Positions 8,216 through 16,230 of a stretch of DNA of 64,000 bases are shown piece after piece (position 1 is the stretch's first letter; each line of letters starts with the position of its first letter). The position numbers and the translations under genes are program-made. The stretch is from Vibrio rhodolitus. Its GTDB lineage: Bacteria > Pseudomonadota > Gammaproteobacteria > Enterobacterales > Vibrionaceae. The notes under the pieces were generated by a model that made no database searches, was not told where the DNA came from, and saw only the letters and a list, made by a program, of their open reading frames with translations. The DNA is taken from the NCBI RefSeq assembly GCF_003350325.1, contig NZ_QLYZ01000017.1, positions 45,234 to 109,233 of the forward strand. The letters are read 5' to 3'.

Positions 8216-9070
8216 TTATTTGCTTAGCGCAGGTTCAGCGTTGAACTGTGCTTCCGCTTCATCTTCTAGACCTTTTGCGGTTTTAGCGTGAGTTAGATAT
8301 AGCGGGATACAAGTAAATAGCAGACCACCCACAATGTTACCTAGAATCGTTGGGATTAGGTTGTAGTTAAGCCAAGTCGCGATACCAAAGTCAGCACCTA
8401 ACATCATGCCAAGTGGGAATAGGAACATGTTCACCACCGCGTGCTCAAATACTAACGCGAAGAAGATGAAAATTGGCAACCACATTGCAGCAATTTTGCC
8501 CGCCACAGTGCGCGCGGTCATGTTGCCGATAACGCCTAAACAGACCATTAAGTTACATAGAATGCCGCGCACAAAACAAGTAATCCAACCGTCCATGCCG
8601 AGGTTTTCAAAACCTACCGTGCGAGCTGTTGAAACCTTGATAAACGTTTGACCTACAGCACCCGGCTCGGCACTGAAATTCATCGTCAGAGAAAGCGCAA
8701 TTAAGAAGGCAACCAGCAAAGAACCAATTAGGTTACCCAGACCGACTAAACCCCAACAGCGCAGTACTCGTCCCCAAGTGATGCCTGGGCGCTGGTCAAA
8801 CTTAGCTAAAGGCGCGAGACCAAATACACCTGTAACTAAGTCATAACCCATTAAACTTAAGATACAAAAGCCTACCGGGAAGACCAATGCACCAACGATA
8901 CCAATACCCGTTTGAGTGATGGTTGTGATCGCTACCACGACCGCAAGTGACAAAATGATCCCCGCCATGGTACCGCGTAAAATCAAGTCGCGCGTTGAAG
9001 TTCGAACCTTAGTTTCGCCCGTCGCTATCATAGTTTGGACAAATTCTGCTGGTTTTAAGTAAGACATCAT
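8216..9070 (-). CDS. nirC: Formate/nitrite transporter family channel, probably NirC
   Basis: 284 residues, six membrane segments, the size of FNT pentameric channels. FNT hallmarks are SLAVVVAITTITQTGIGIVGA in TM1 region, FVRGILCNLMVCLG and FALVFEHAVVNMFLFPLG with the central gating histidine region. Position directly behind nirBD indicates nitrite uptake or export rather than formate. GGAGAG precedes the start; two adjacent ATG codons (9070 and 9067) are both possible. The nirD-to-channel gap carries a 51-base stem-loop. Family is certain; nitrite specificity is inferred from context. Confidence 0.85.
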   Translation of the reverse strand: MMSYLKPAEFVQTMIATGETKVRTSTRDLILRGTMAGIILSLAVVVAITTITQTGIGIVGALVFPVGFCILSLMGYDLVTGVFGLAPLAKFDQRPGITWGRVLRCWGLVGLGNLIGSLLVAFLIALSLTMNFSAEPGAVGQTFIKVSTARTVGFENLGMDGWITCFVRGILCNLMVCLGVIGNMTARTVAGKIAAMWLPIFIFFALVFEHAVVNMFLFPLGMMLGADFGIATWLNYNLIPTILGNIVGGLLFTCIPLYLTHAKTAKGLEDEAEAQFNAEPALSK

Positions 9071-9105
9071 GTCTCTCCAAAAAGTTAAATTAAAATTGAA
9101 TAGTG

Positions 9106-9156
9106 AAAGGCTCCCTACTCTCGTCCTGTGTCCCCCGCCAAGGATAGGAAGCCTTT
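9106..9156 (-). other. Stem-loop between nirD and the nitrite channel gene
   Basis: AAAGGCT (9106-9112) pairs with AGCCTTT (9150-9156) and inner CCTA/TAGG-like parts extend the stem around a loop of about 25 bases. There is no T-run, so it looks like an mRNA-processing or stability element that could lower channel expression relative to nirBD, not a full terminator. Confidence 0.5.
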
Positions 9157-9186
9157 AAGCTATTGAATCTTTGTTACCGGAATTGG

Positions 9187-9510
9187 CTAGGCTGCAATTT
9201 CCACTTCACCGCCAGTCACGCGAGCTTGATAGGCTTTGACACTAAAGCGCTCATCTTCCATGCATTGCCCCGTTACTAGGTTGAAACGTTGCTTCTTAAG
9301 CGGACTTGCAACCCAAAGTTCACCTTGGTGCTGACAAATCAATCCACGTGACAACACATTTGATTGGAAGAACGGGTCAGTGTTACTAATGGCAAACACT
9401 TCTTCCGCTTCAGTTGGACGAAAGACCGCAACTTGCTGACCTTCCACTAGTGCACACACGCCCGTTCCTGGAACGATATCGCTGATGTGACAGATTTTTT
9501 CAAATGACAT
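9187..9510 (-). CDS. nirD: NADH-dependent nitrite reductase small subunit
   Basis: 107 residues, the normal size of NirD. It has the Rieske-like fold sequence pattern of NirD proteins, GLICQHQGELWVASPLKKQRF and VTGQCMEDE, but lacks the two Cys-His pairs that would hold a Rieske cluster, as usual for this family. It associates with NirB in the cytoplasm. The gene follows nirB after 11 bases and is surely in the same operon. Confidence 0.93.
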   Translation of the reverse strand: MSFEKICHISDIVPGTGVCALVEGQQVAVFRPTEAEEVFAISNTDPFFQSNVLSRGLICQHQGELWVASPLKKQRFNLVTGQCMEDERFSVKAYQARVTGGEVEIAA

Positions 9511-9521
9511 AGTGACCTACC

Positions 9522-12083
9522 TTAATCTGCAACTGCTACGTGAAGGATGTCGCCTTTCGCTTCCGGGTGTTTTTCCGTGAAGGTGGCTGGACGGTGCTGC
9601 TCGCGCTCTGCGACGAACATTACGTTATCGTCACGCTTATCTGAGTTAATGAAATGAGCGAAGCGAGTCAGTTGCGATGGATCATTGATGGTCGCAGTCC
9701 ACTCACACTCGAACTCATCCACCAATTTCGCTACATCAGCTTCAAGCTGGTCATTGATGCCTAGTTTGTCGTTAACAATCACTTCGCGTAGGTAATCAAC
9801 ACCACCTTCCATGTTTTCCATCCATACCGAAGTGCGCTGTAGTGGCGCGGCCGTGCGGATATAGAACATCATGAAACGGTCGATATACTTGATAAGCGTT
9901 TCTTTATCTAAGTCACTTGCTAGCAAGTCGGCATGGCGTGGTTTCATACCGCCGTTACCACATACGTACATATTCCAACCTGCATCAGTTGCAATGATGC
10001 CAAGGTCTTTTCCTTGCGCTTCGGCACACTCACGAGTACAACCCGATACACCAAACTTCATCTTGTGCGGTGTACGAATGCCTTTGTAGCGATTCTCAAT
10101 AAATGAGCCTAAGCCAACAGAGTCTTGCACGCCGTAACGACACCAAGTTGAACCTACACAGGTTTTCGCCATACGTAACGCTTTGGCATACGCTTGACCC
10201 GTTTCAAAGCCGGCTTCAATCAGCTTGCGCCAAATTTCTGGTAGATCATCTTTTTGCGCGCCAAACAGACCGATACGCTGCGCGCCCGTCACTTTGGTGT
10301 ATAAGCTGTATTCTTCGGCAACTTTTGCGAGTACGCCCAACGCTTGCGGCGTCACTTCGCCACCCGCCATACGAGGAATAACAGAGTAAGTGCCGTCTTT
10401 TTGGATATTGCCAAGGAAGTTATCGTTGGTGTCGTGCAGTTTAACCAATTGCGGCTTAAGGATGTGCTCACCCCAGCAAGAGGCAAGGATTGAGCCTGCT
10501 AGTGGCTTACAGACCTCACAACCGTAACCTTTACCGTACTTCTCTAATAGCTCTTCAAAGGTTTTGATCTCTTCAATACGAATCAGATGGAACAGCTCTT
10601 GGCGAGAGTAAGCAAAGTGTTCACACACATCGTTCTTCACTTCAATGCCCGATTTAGCAAGTTCGGCATTAAGCACTGACGTCACTAGAGGAATACAACC
10701 ACCGCAACCGGTACCTGCACCAGTCACCGCTTTAATATCAGCAAGCGTATGATTGCCATCTGCAACGGCTTGAGCGATTTTGCCTTTGGTCACATCGAAA
10801 CATGAACAAATGACCGCACTTTCTGGCAGTGCATCTGCGCCAAGGGCAGGCTTCTCTGCGCCAGCATGTGCAGGGAGAATTAACGCATCTGGATGCTCAG
10901 GCAGGTCAATTTCATTGAGCATCAGTTGCAGCAAGTCACCATAGTCAGCGGTATCGCCAACCATAACCGCGCCAAGCAATTTCTTGTTGTCTTCAGAAAC
11001 GATAAGTCGTTTGTAGACTTCTTGCTCTTCGTTTTGGTAGACGTAGCTCTTACAACCTGGCGTACGACCATTCGCATCACCAATTGAGCCGACTTTTACA
11101 CCCAGCAATTTTAGCTTGGCAGACATGTCCGCACCTTCAAAAGTGCTGTCGCTGTTGCCTAGAACATGGTCAACCGCAACCGTTGCCATCTTATAGCCCG
11201 GTGCAACTAAACCGTAAAACATGCCGTTCCAAGACGCACATTCACCGATAGCATAGATATCTTGATCAGATGTTTGACAGTGATCGTTAATCGCAATACC
11301 GCCACGAGGCGCGATTTCTAGCTCCATCTGACGAGCAAGCTTATCTTGCGGACGAATACCTGCCGAGAAGACGATAAAGTCCGTCTCAAGCTCAGTGCCG
11401 TCAGCAAAACGCATCACATTACGTGCAGCTTTGCCATCTGCGGTGATCTCCAGTGTGTTCTTACTGGTGTGAACGTTAACGCCCATGCGCTCAATCTTTT
11501 GACGCAGCTGGTTACCACCTGCTTGATCAAGCTGCTCAGCCATCAGTTTTGGCGCGAACTCAACAACATGCGTTTCCATGCCCAAGGCTTTCAATGCACC
11601 CGCCGCTTCTAAGCCAAGCAGACCACCACCAATCACAACACCTGATTTGCTCTTTTTCGCCGTTGCTTCAATGGCTTTAAGATCTTCGATGGTACGGTAA
11701 ACAAAACAATCTTTGCTTTCATTACCTTTGATTGGCGGAACAAACGGGTATGAACCAGTGGCAAGCACAAGCTTGTCGTATTGAATTTCTCGACCTGATG
11801 AAGAGTAAACGATGCGATTCTGGCGATTAATGTTAATCGCTCGCTCACCGAGTAACACTTGAATACCGTGTTTCTCGTAGAAGCCCTCTTTCACAAGTGA
11901 GAGCTCTTGAGCGGTGTGATGAGAGAAGTAAGAAGAAAGGTGAACACGGTCATAAGCGACACGAGGTTCCTCACAGAAAACCGTTACCTCAAAGTTTGAG
12001 ATGTCTGTTTTCTCAACGAGATCTTCGATAAAGCGATGTCCCACCATGCCATTACCGACGACCACTAGCTTGAGCTTGCTCAT
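9522..12083 (-). CDS. nirB: NADH-dependent nitrite reductase large subunit
   Basis: 853 residues from the ATG at 12083 (MSKLKLVVVGNGMVG); the longer frame to 12125 would run into the promoter. Domains in order: FAD/NAD-binding reductase (about 1-310, GNGMVGHRF and GGGLLGLEAAGAL), BFD-like [2Fe-2S] domain (CSCFDVTKG and GAGTGCGGCIP, about 410-470), nitrite/sulfite reductase ferredoxin-like half, then the sirohaem/[4Fe-4S] domain with Cys-x5-Cys (CVGSTWC) and Cys-x3-Cys (CTREC). It reduces nitrite to ammonium with NADH in the cytoplasm. The gene leads nirB-nirD-nirC-cobA and is preceded by FNR- and NarP-like sites. Confidence 0.96.
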   Translation of the reverse strand: MSKLKLVVVGNGMVGHRFIEDLVEKTDISNFEVTVFCEEPRVAYDRVHLSSYFSHHTAQELSLVKEGFYEKHGIQVLLGERAININRQNRIVYSSSGREIQYDKLVLATGSYPFVPPIKGNESKDCFVYRTIEDLKAIEATAKKSKSGVVIGGGLLGLEAAGALKALGMETHVVEFAPKLMAEQLDQAGGNQLRQKIERMGVNVHTSKNTLEITADGKAARNVMRFADGTELETDFIVFSAGIRPQDKLARQMELEIAPRGGIAINDHCQTSDQDIYAIGECASWNGMFYGLVAPGYKMATVAVDHVLGNSDSTFEGADMSAKLKLLGVKVGSIGDANGRTPGCKSYVYQNEEQEVYKRLIVSEDNKKLLGAVMVGDTADYGDLLQLMLNEIDLPEHPDALILPAHAGAEKPALGADALPESAVICSCFDVTKGKIAQAVADGNHTLADIKAVTGAGTGCGGCIPLVTSVLNAELAKSGIEVKNDVCEHFAYSRQELFHLIRIEEIKTFEELLEKYGKGYGCEVCKPLAGSILASCWGEHILKPQLVKLHDTNDNFLGNIQKDGTYSVIPRMAGGEVTPQALGVLAKVAEEYSLYTKVTGAQRIGLFGAQKDDLPEIWRKLIEAGFETGQAYAKALRMAKTCVGSTWCRYGVQDSVGLGSFIENRYKGIRTPHKMKFGVSGCTRECAEAQGKDLGIIATDAGWNMYVCGNGGMKPRHADLLASDLDKETLIKYIDRFMMFYIRTAAPLQRTSVWMENMEGGVDYLREVIVNDKLGINDQLEADVAKLVDEFECEWTATINDPSQLTRFAHFINSDKRDDNVMFVAEREQHRPATFTEKHPEAKGDILHVAVAD

Positions 12084-12145
12084 AATCTTTTCCAGTTTTA
12101 TTTGGTATCTGGTCAAGATTTTCATTTATGAAGAAAAATTAATAC

Positions 12146-12159
12146 ATGATGTAAATCAA
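12146..12159 (-). promoter_or_regulatory. FNR-type box upstream of nirB
   Basis: On the minus strand the site reads TTGAT-TTAC-ATCAT, nine of ten matches to TTGAT-N4-ATCAA. Its centre is about 70 bases before the nirB ATG, which would leave a leader of roughly 28 nt if it acts as a class II site at -41.5. Anaerobic activation of nirB by FNR is the known pattern in E. coli. Confidence 0.75.
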
Positions 12160-12173
12160 TTACCAATTTAAAC

Positions 12174-12208
12174 TACCCAAAAGGGGTATAAGTACCACTT
12201 TAGGGGTA
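12174..12208 (-). promoter_or_regulatory. Two NarP/NarL-type heptamer pairs upstream of nirB
   Basis: 12193-12208 reads TACCACT-TT-AGGGGTA, a 7-2-7 inverted heptamer pair with one mismatch to TACYYMT-N2-AKRRGTA. 12174-12188 reads TACCCAA-A-AGGGGTA, a closer but 7-1-7 pair. The centre of the nearer pair is about 28 bases upstream of the FNR box centre, the spacing of the E. coli nirB promoter. This suggests nitrate/nitrite induction through NarP. Confidence 0.6.
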
Positions 12209-12289
12209 TCGCAGTGATGTTTTGGAAATTATTTGGTAATTATATTTCATAAATGGTATCTAAATTACCATTCATAGAGAACAATTATG

Positions 12290-12309
12290 AAAAAGGCGCA
12301 GAATGCGCC
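12290..12309 (-). terminator. Minus-strand intrinsic terminator upstream of the nirB promoter
   Basis: GGCGCA-GAA-TGCGCC with a five-base A-run on the plus strand, i.e. a T-run on the minus strand. It would stop transcripts coming from the yjjG side before they reach the nirB control region. Confidence 0.7.
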
Positions 12310-12325
12310 CTTGGAGATATTTGTT

Positions 12326-12491
12326 TATACCAATCAGGATAAGTAAGTGGTCAGAAAATTGCGCAAGGAAAATCGCTTAGAACTAGGCGCAGATTGCCGC
12401 TAACTAGTTATTCTAATTACAAAATCTGCAACAACGTTATCAGCGATTTTAATCAGCAAGAATGATCAAAGACTTATGCTGATTGATATTA
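12326..12491. repeat. ERIC-like palindromic element (about 166 bp)
   Basis: The two ends are imperfect inverted repeats: the left begins TATACCAATCAGGATAAGT and the right, read on the minus strand, begins TAATATCAATCAGCATAAGT; similarity continues inward to GGTCA/GATCA and AAAATCGC. A central part pairs GCAGATT with AATCTGC. No reading frame is present. From memory, dispersed elements of this type, related to ERIC by the ATAAGTAAGTG core, are frequent in Vibrio intergenic regions. It abuts the yjjG stop codon. Confidence 0.7.
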
Positions 12492-12492
12492 T

Positions 12493-13173
12493 TTAAGCGG
12501 TAGCCAATAAGATTGCCTTAAGCTCAGACAAACATTTTACCGTGTAACTCGGGGTTATGTCTTGGCAATGTGGTTGTTCTGTGGCATTTAACCAACAGGT
12601 ATCAATACCAAAGTTAACACCGCCTAACACGTCTGAATGTAAGTTGTCGCCCACCATCAACACTCGGCTTTTCTCCGGTTGTCCCATCTGCTCCATCGCG
12701 TAGCTAAAGATACCGGCATCTGGTTTCGCCACACCGACTTCTTCTGAGATCACCACATGCTCGAACATATCGCTCAATGCCATTTTCTCTAGACGTACTT
12801 CTTGCAGCTCTGTAAAGCCGTTAGTAATGATACCTAACTTGGCTTTACCTTTTAGTGCCTCTAGTAATTCTCGAGCTTGTGGGATCATGCTACAAATATC
12901 TGCCATCGCATCAAGAAAAGCACTGTTTAGAGCGGTAGTCGTGGTATTCAACTGCTCCGCATAGCCTTTGAAGCGAATATGCTTAATGTCTGCTGCTGTA
13001 ATCGTACCGTTTTGGTAGTCCACCCAAAGTGGCTGGTTCACTTTCTGGTATTGCTCGAAATCATCACGCGTATACTCAACACCCATGCGTTCAAACATTA
13101 ACTGCATACCTTTAAATGCATCGAATTTAAACAGGGTTTCATCCGCGTCAAACAGAATCCAATCGTACTTCAT
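12493..13173 (-). CDS. yjjG: HAD-family 5'-nucleotidase (YjjG type)
   Basis: 226 residues, closely matching E. coli YjjG in length and along its whole sequence. HAD motif I is FDADETLF (Asp nucleophile), motif II GIITNGF, motif III KPDAGIF and motif IV VMVGDNLHSDVLGG. YjjG removes phosphate from dUMP, dTMP and other, also non-canonical, pyrimidine monophosphates, a house-cleaning role in the cytoplasm. The gene is monocistronic. Confidence 0.92.
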   Translation of the reverse strand: MKYDWILFDADETLFKFDAFKGMQLMFERMGVEYTRDDFEQYQKVNQPLWVDYQNGTITAADIKHIRFKGYAEQLNTTTTALNSAFLDAMADICSMIPQARELLEALKGKAKLGIITNGFTELQEVRLEKMALSDMFEHVVISEEVGVAKPDAGIFSYAMEQMGQPEKSRVLMVGDNLHSDVLGGVNFGIDTCWLNATEQPHCQDITPSYTVKCLSELKAILLATA

Positions 13174-13253
13174 CGCTTTACCTACAAATCTATGAGAAAC
13201 GCCCTTTAGGGACTTAATGCGAGCGCATTATAGCGTTAAAATCAGCGGAAAAC

Positions 13254-13283
13254 AAAAAAGGGATTTACAATGTAAACCCCTTT
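13254..13283 (-). terminator. Intrinsic terminator of the SH3-like protein gene
   Basis: On the minus strand a stem of AAAGGG plus TTTACA/TGTAAA closes on a short loop and ends in six T. One mismatch interrupts the stem. It lies 21 bases after the stop codon. Confidence 0.85.
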
Positions 13284-13303
13284 AATTTCATTATTTTAGA
13301 TGA

Positions 13304-13969
13304 CTATTTATAGAAAATCTTTCCGGTACTAACGTTAAGATAAATTTTATTGGCTTGCTTTAAACCACCGCAATAAACGAAGTAAACATCTTCACTGTAC
13401 TTCACTGATTTGACCCAGCCTTTTAACTCTTCAAAGTCGGGAGGTAAACAGATGCCTTCTTTAATCAAGTCATCGGTGGTGGCAATAAACACATCAAAAT
13501 ATTGTTTAAAGTCGTCAGATCCTTCGATGTAACTACTGATCGTTTTAATTCTTTCCGCTTTGGTAATTGTCGGAGGCACTTCGAGCAGCTGATCCATAGG
13601 GATCCATTCTGCTACCTCCTCTTCGCCTTCATTGTAGACGTAATAAGGGGAAATGCGCCCCCAGCCATCACGCTTCTCCAGCACGTAAACCTTATCACCT
13701 CGGTATAATATTGACTCAATAAATGCGCTGCGATCTGGGTGCTCACGCACGCCCAACTTTTCCGGACTAACATAATAGTCAGTTTTCTCCGGCATCGGAG
13801 GTGGCGTTGGGGCAGCAGGCTCTGCGGGTCGAGGAAGCGTAATTGCCTCTTGATTTGCTGCCTCGCGTGCGGCTGCATCTTGCTCAGGTTTGAGATAAAA
13901 CATGTAATAGCCGCCGCCCGCTAGCGCAATACCAACGAGTAGTAGGATGACCATTAATATTTTTTTCAT
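13304..13969 (-). CDS. Membrane-anchored SH3-like domain protein
   Basis: 221 residues from the ATG at 13969; a TTG four codons upstream is possible. A single N-terminal membrane segment (about 4-24) is followed by a proline/alanine-rich linker (about 45-65). A bacterial SH3-like domain (about 68-135) is suggested by YVSPEKLGVREHPDRSA and DKVYVLEKRDGWGRI, the usual xVRxxP...GWxxV pattern. The C-terminal 85 residues, with two cysteines, are not recognised. It likely sits in the periplasm anchored to the inner membrane, possibly near cell wall. Role unknown. Confidence 0.65.
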   Translation of the reverse strand: MKKILMVILLLVGIALAGGGYYMFYLKPEQDAAAREAANQEAITLPRPAEPAAPTPPPMPEKTDYYVSPEKLGVREHPDRSAFIESILYRGDKVYVLEKRDGWGRISPYYVYNEGEEEVAEWIPMDQLLEVPPTITKAERIKTISSYIEGSDDFKQYFDVFIATTDDLIKEGICLPPDFEELKGWVKSVKYSEDVYFVYCGGLKQANKIYLNVSTGKIFYK

Positions 13970-14076
13970 TCGCTCGTCCAAGATATTGCATTAGGCTTTC
14001 AAACTATTTTATCGGCAAGATAGCGATTTCTTTAGTAAATAAGCGAAACTTGGAAGCAAGTTTACTTTCTTGTTGT

Positions 14077-14409
14077 TTATGGCTCTATTAGGTCGCATTT
14101 GGCAGCGCAGATGAAATCGTTTTTGTGTAAGCCTTTAATCGAATGACTCCACCATGTCACTGTCACCTTACCCCACTCCAGTAATATTGCCGGGTGATGA
14201 AACTCTTCTTCAGCAAGCTCGGCGACTTTGTTGGCAAATGACCAAGCTGAGAGGAAATTCTTAAACTTAAACTGCTTTTCAAGTTGCGCTATCCCGTCTC
14301 TTTCGATGATTTGCCACTCTTGTAATTGCGCCAGCATCTCTTGCTGTTCATCGTAACTTGCTGGCATCGCTTCTGGCGTGCAGGCTTCACATCTGAGTTC
14401 GTTCAACAT
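14077..14409 (-). CDS. phhB: Pterin-4a-carbinolamine dehydratase
   Basis: 110 residues. The active-site region EEEFHHPAILLEWGKVTVTWWSH holds the two adjacent histidines and later His typical of PCD/DCoH proteins. It dehydrates 4a-hydroxytetrahydropterin so that the pterin cofactor of phenylalanine hydroxylase can be recycled. Its start overlaps the end of phhA by seven bases, so both are translated from one message. Confidence 0.94.
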   Translation of the reverse strand: MLNELRCEACTPEAMPASYDEQQEMLAQLQEWQIIERDGIAQLEKQFKFKNFLSAWSFANKVAELAEEEFHHPAILLEWGKVTVTWWSHSIKGLHKNDFICAAKCDLIEP

Positions 14410-15209
14410 AATTCGCTTCCTTTACTGTGTTGCTCTTTGGGAGAAAATAATGGCGGATACAAACCCGCTTGCATCGCCTGCTCTACCTCTGATGCTAAGT
14501 CTAGTCGACTCAATTGGTAGAGCTCTGATATATCATCTAGCTTGAAATAAATTGGCTGCATAATGTCAATGCGATAAGGCGTTCTTAACACCGTATTGAG
14601 CTCAAAGACCGCTCTTACCGGAACTGTCGAGTCAAGTGCATAGAGAGTTTCACCGGGTGAAGACAAAATACCGCCACCATAAATTTTCAGCTCATCATCT
14701 TGGTTTACCAAACCAAACTCGACCGTAAACCAATACAACCGAGCTAAGAACGCACGTTGCTTAGGATCAGCTTGATAACCAAGTTGACCATATACATGGG
14801 TAAAGTGGGCAAATTGAGGGTTGGTCAACATCGCGCAGTGACCAAATATTTCATGGAAGAAATCCGGCTCTTGAAGATAATCAAACTCTTCCCGTGTTCT
14901 TAGAAATGTAGCGACAGGAAAGCATCGGTTTGCCAACAATTCAAAGAAACGATCAAAGCTTATCAAGGCGGGGACAGGTACCACTTGCCAGCCCGTTTCT
15001 CGTTTTAGAATCTTATTTATATCAGGTAATTGTGGTACACGATCGTGGGGTAGATTCAATAGTTCTAAGCCGCGCAAGTATTCCTTGCACGCCCGCTTTT
15101 GTACCAAGCTTAACTGGCGAGTGACCAAGTCATGCCAAATGGCATTTTCCTCTTCACTCCAGGCGACATAACCTTGCTCATTGACCGGGTTTGATACATA
15201 TTGTGTCAA
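14403..15209 (-). CDS. phhA: Phenylalanine-4-hydroxylase
   Basis: 268 residues, the size of bacterial monomeric enzymes. Iron ligands are visible in FFHEIFGHCAML (two His separated by four residues) and in the Glu of FWFTVEFGL-type segment (YWFTVEFGLV). GGGILSSPGET is another family motif. It converts phenylalanine to tyrosine with tetrahydropterin and oxygen. It is the first gene of the phhAB operon, with GGAGG upstream of the ATG and a TyrR-like box about 120 bases upstream. Confidence 0.95.
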   Translation of the reverse strand: MTQYVSNPVNEQGYVAWSEEENAIWHDLVTRQLSLVQKRACKEYLRGLELLNLPHDRVPQLPDINKILKRETGWQVVPVPALISFDRFFELLANRCFPVATFLRTREEFDYLQEPDFFHEIFGHCAMLTNPQFAHFTHVYGQLGYQADPKQRAFLARLYWFTVEFGLVNQDDELKIYGGGILSSPGETLYALDSTVPVRAVFELNTVLRTPYRIDIMQPIYFKLDDISELYQLSRLDLASEVEQAMQAGLYPPLFSPKEQHSKGSELC

Positions 15210-15318
15210 TCTCCCTCCTTAGTGCGCTTGCTGCACTTTTTGTTCCTTGTACTCCTTTAAGCTTATTGAGCGTTGAAACAACAGACAAAAATCTCGCTAA
15301 ATTACACCCCACCTATTG

Positions 15319-15336
15319 CGTAACAAATGCTTTACA
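15319..15336 (-). promoter_or_regulatory. TyrR-like box upstream of phhA
   Basis: Minus strand reads TGTAAA-GCATTT-GTTACG, against TGTAAA-N6-TTTACA: one perfect half and a second half with four of six matches. Distance to the phhA ATG is 110-127 bases. TyrR/PhhR control of phenylalanine hydroxylase is known in other gammaproteobacteria; the site here is a prediction. Confidence 0.5.
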
Positions 15337-15385
15337 TTGTGATTTTTAATCAACAATTACAATGATATATGTAATAAATAGGCGT

Positions 15386-15413
15386 AAAAAAACAGGGCAT
15401 AAAAATGCCCTGT
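15386..15413 (-). terminator. Intrinsic terminator of the methyltransferase gene
   Basis: ACAGGGCAT-AAAA-ATGCCCTGT is a perfect nine-base stem; on the minus strand it is followed by six T. It lies 28 bases past the stop codon. Confidence 0.92.
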
Positions 15414-15440
15414 CTGTAAAAATGGTTACTAGATAAGTGA

Positions 15441-16022
15441 TTACTTAACCGCGACCGCCATCAACACTTTAAATACACCTTGCTCGGTTGTAATTTCAAA
15501 CGGCACGGAAGTTGAGACATCTTTAAAACCAACCCCACTTAGTACGCGTTCAACATGGTCTGGATGCATCGCCATCTCTTCACCCGGCTCAGTTGCGAGC
15601 CAGTCCCATTGAATAAAATGTCCGCCTTCTTCAAGCAGTGAGTAAATAATGTCTGATGTGTCTGCATAATTTGCAAGAAAACCACAAACTGACGATGCGA
15701 CAACGAGATCAAACTGATTGCGAAATGCTGGGTGCATCGCAGCTAAACCGCGAGTGAGCGTGTCCACTACAGCCTCTACATTAGGCAGTGCTTTATTATC
15801 CAACTGCTCTATCATCGCCTCAGAGCAATCTAGTGCCACAATGTCCTTCACTACAGGAGACATTTTTTGGCTCAACAAACCTGTTCCACAACCAAAATCA
15901 AGCACATGCTTGCCTTTGATATTAAATGTTTTAATTAGTGAAGAATATGCTTCCTCTGCAAAGATCGCTGTCGCTTGATCTTTATCCCACGTTTCAGCAT
16001 GTTCATCCCAATTGATCGCCAT
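15441..16022 (-). CDS. Class I SAM-dependent methyltransferase
   Basis: 193 residues from the ATG at 16022 (MAINWDEHAETWD), chosen for AGGGAGAG eleven to twelve bases upstream and because methyltransferases of this kind begin with a W-D-E-A-xx-W-D stretch. Motif I is VLDFGCGTGLLS (about 47-58), motif II/post-I VALDCSEAMI, and motif IV LVVASSVCGFL. The substrate is not predictable; the WDEHAETWD start resembles small-molecule methyltransferases. It is transcribed divergently from a LysR regulator, which may control it. Confidence 0.82.
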   Translation of the reverse strand: MAINWDEHAETWDKDQATAIFAEEAYSSLIKTFNIKGKHVLDFGCGTGLLSQKMSPVVKDIVALDCSEAMIEQLDNKALPNVEAVVDTLTRGLAAMHPAFRNQFDLVVASSVCGFLANYADTSDIIYSLLEEGGHFIQWDWLATEPGEEMAMHPDHVERVLSGVGFKDVSTSVPFEITTEQGVFKVLMAVAVK

Positions 16023-16065
16023 TGTGCTCTCCCTAAACTGCTTCAAAAAGCAAAAATCTGTTATT

Positions 16066-16133
16066 TATACCCAAGTATCCTTACATTCATATTGCAAAAC
16101 CTAAGCGGTCATTTAAAAAGCGACTTGGGTATA
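16066..16133. repeat. Vibrio-type palindromic element (68 bp)
   Basis: Perfect 11-bp terminal inverted repeats TATACCCAAGT / ACTTGGGTATA enclose 46 bases. Elements with these ends are, from memory, dispersed in Vibrio intergenic regions. It lies in the shared promoter region of the methyltransferase and LysR genes. Confidence 0.7.
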
Positions 16134-16230
16134 ACCTGTCCATTATATTCTAGCTATAGCTATGTGAAAACAGACATTTAAGATTAATTACATTACCATA
16201 CAACTATGTTATCTAGCGCAGAAAATCTCT

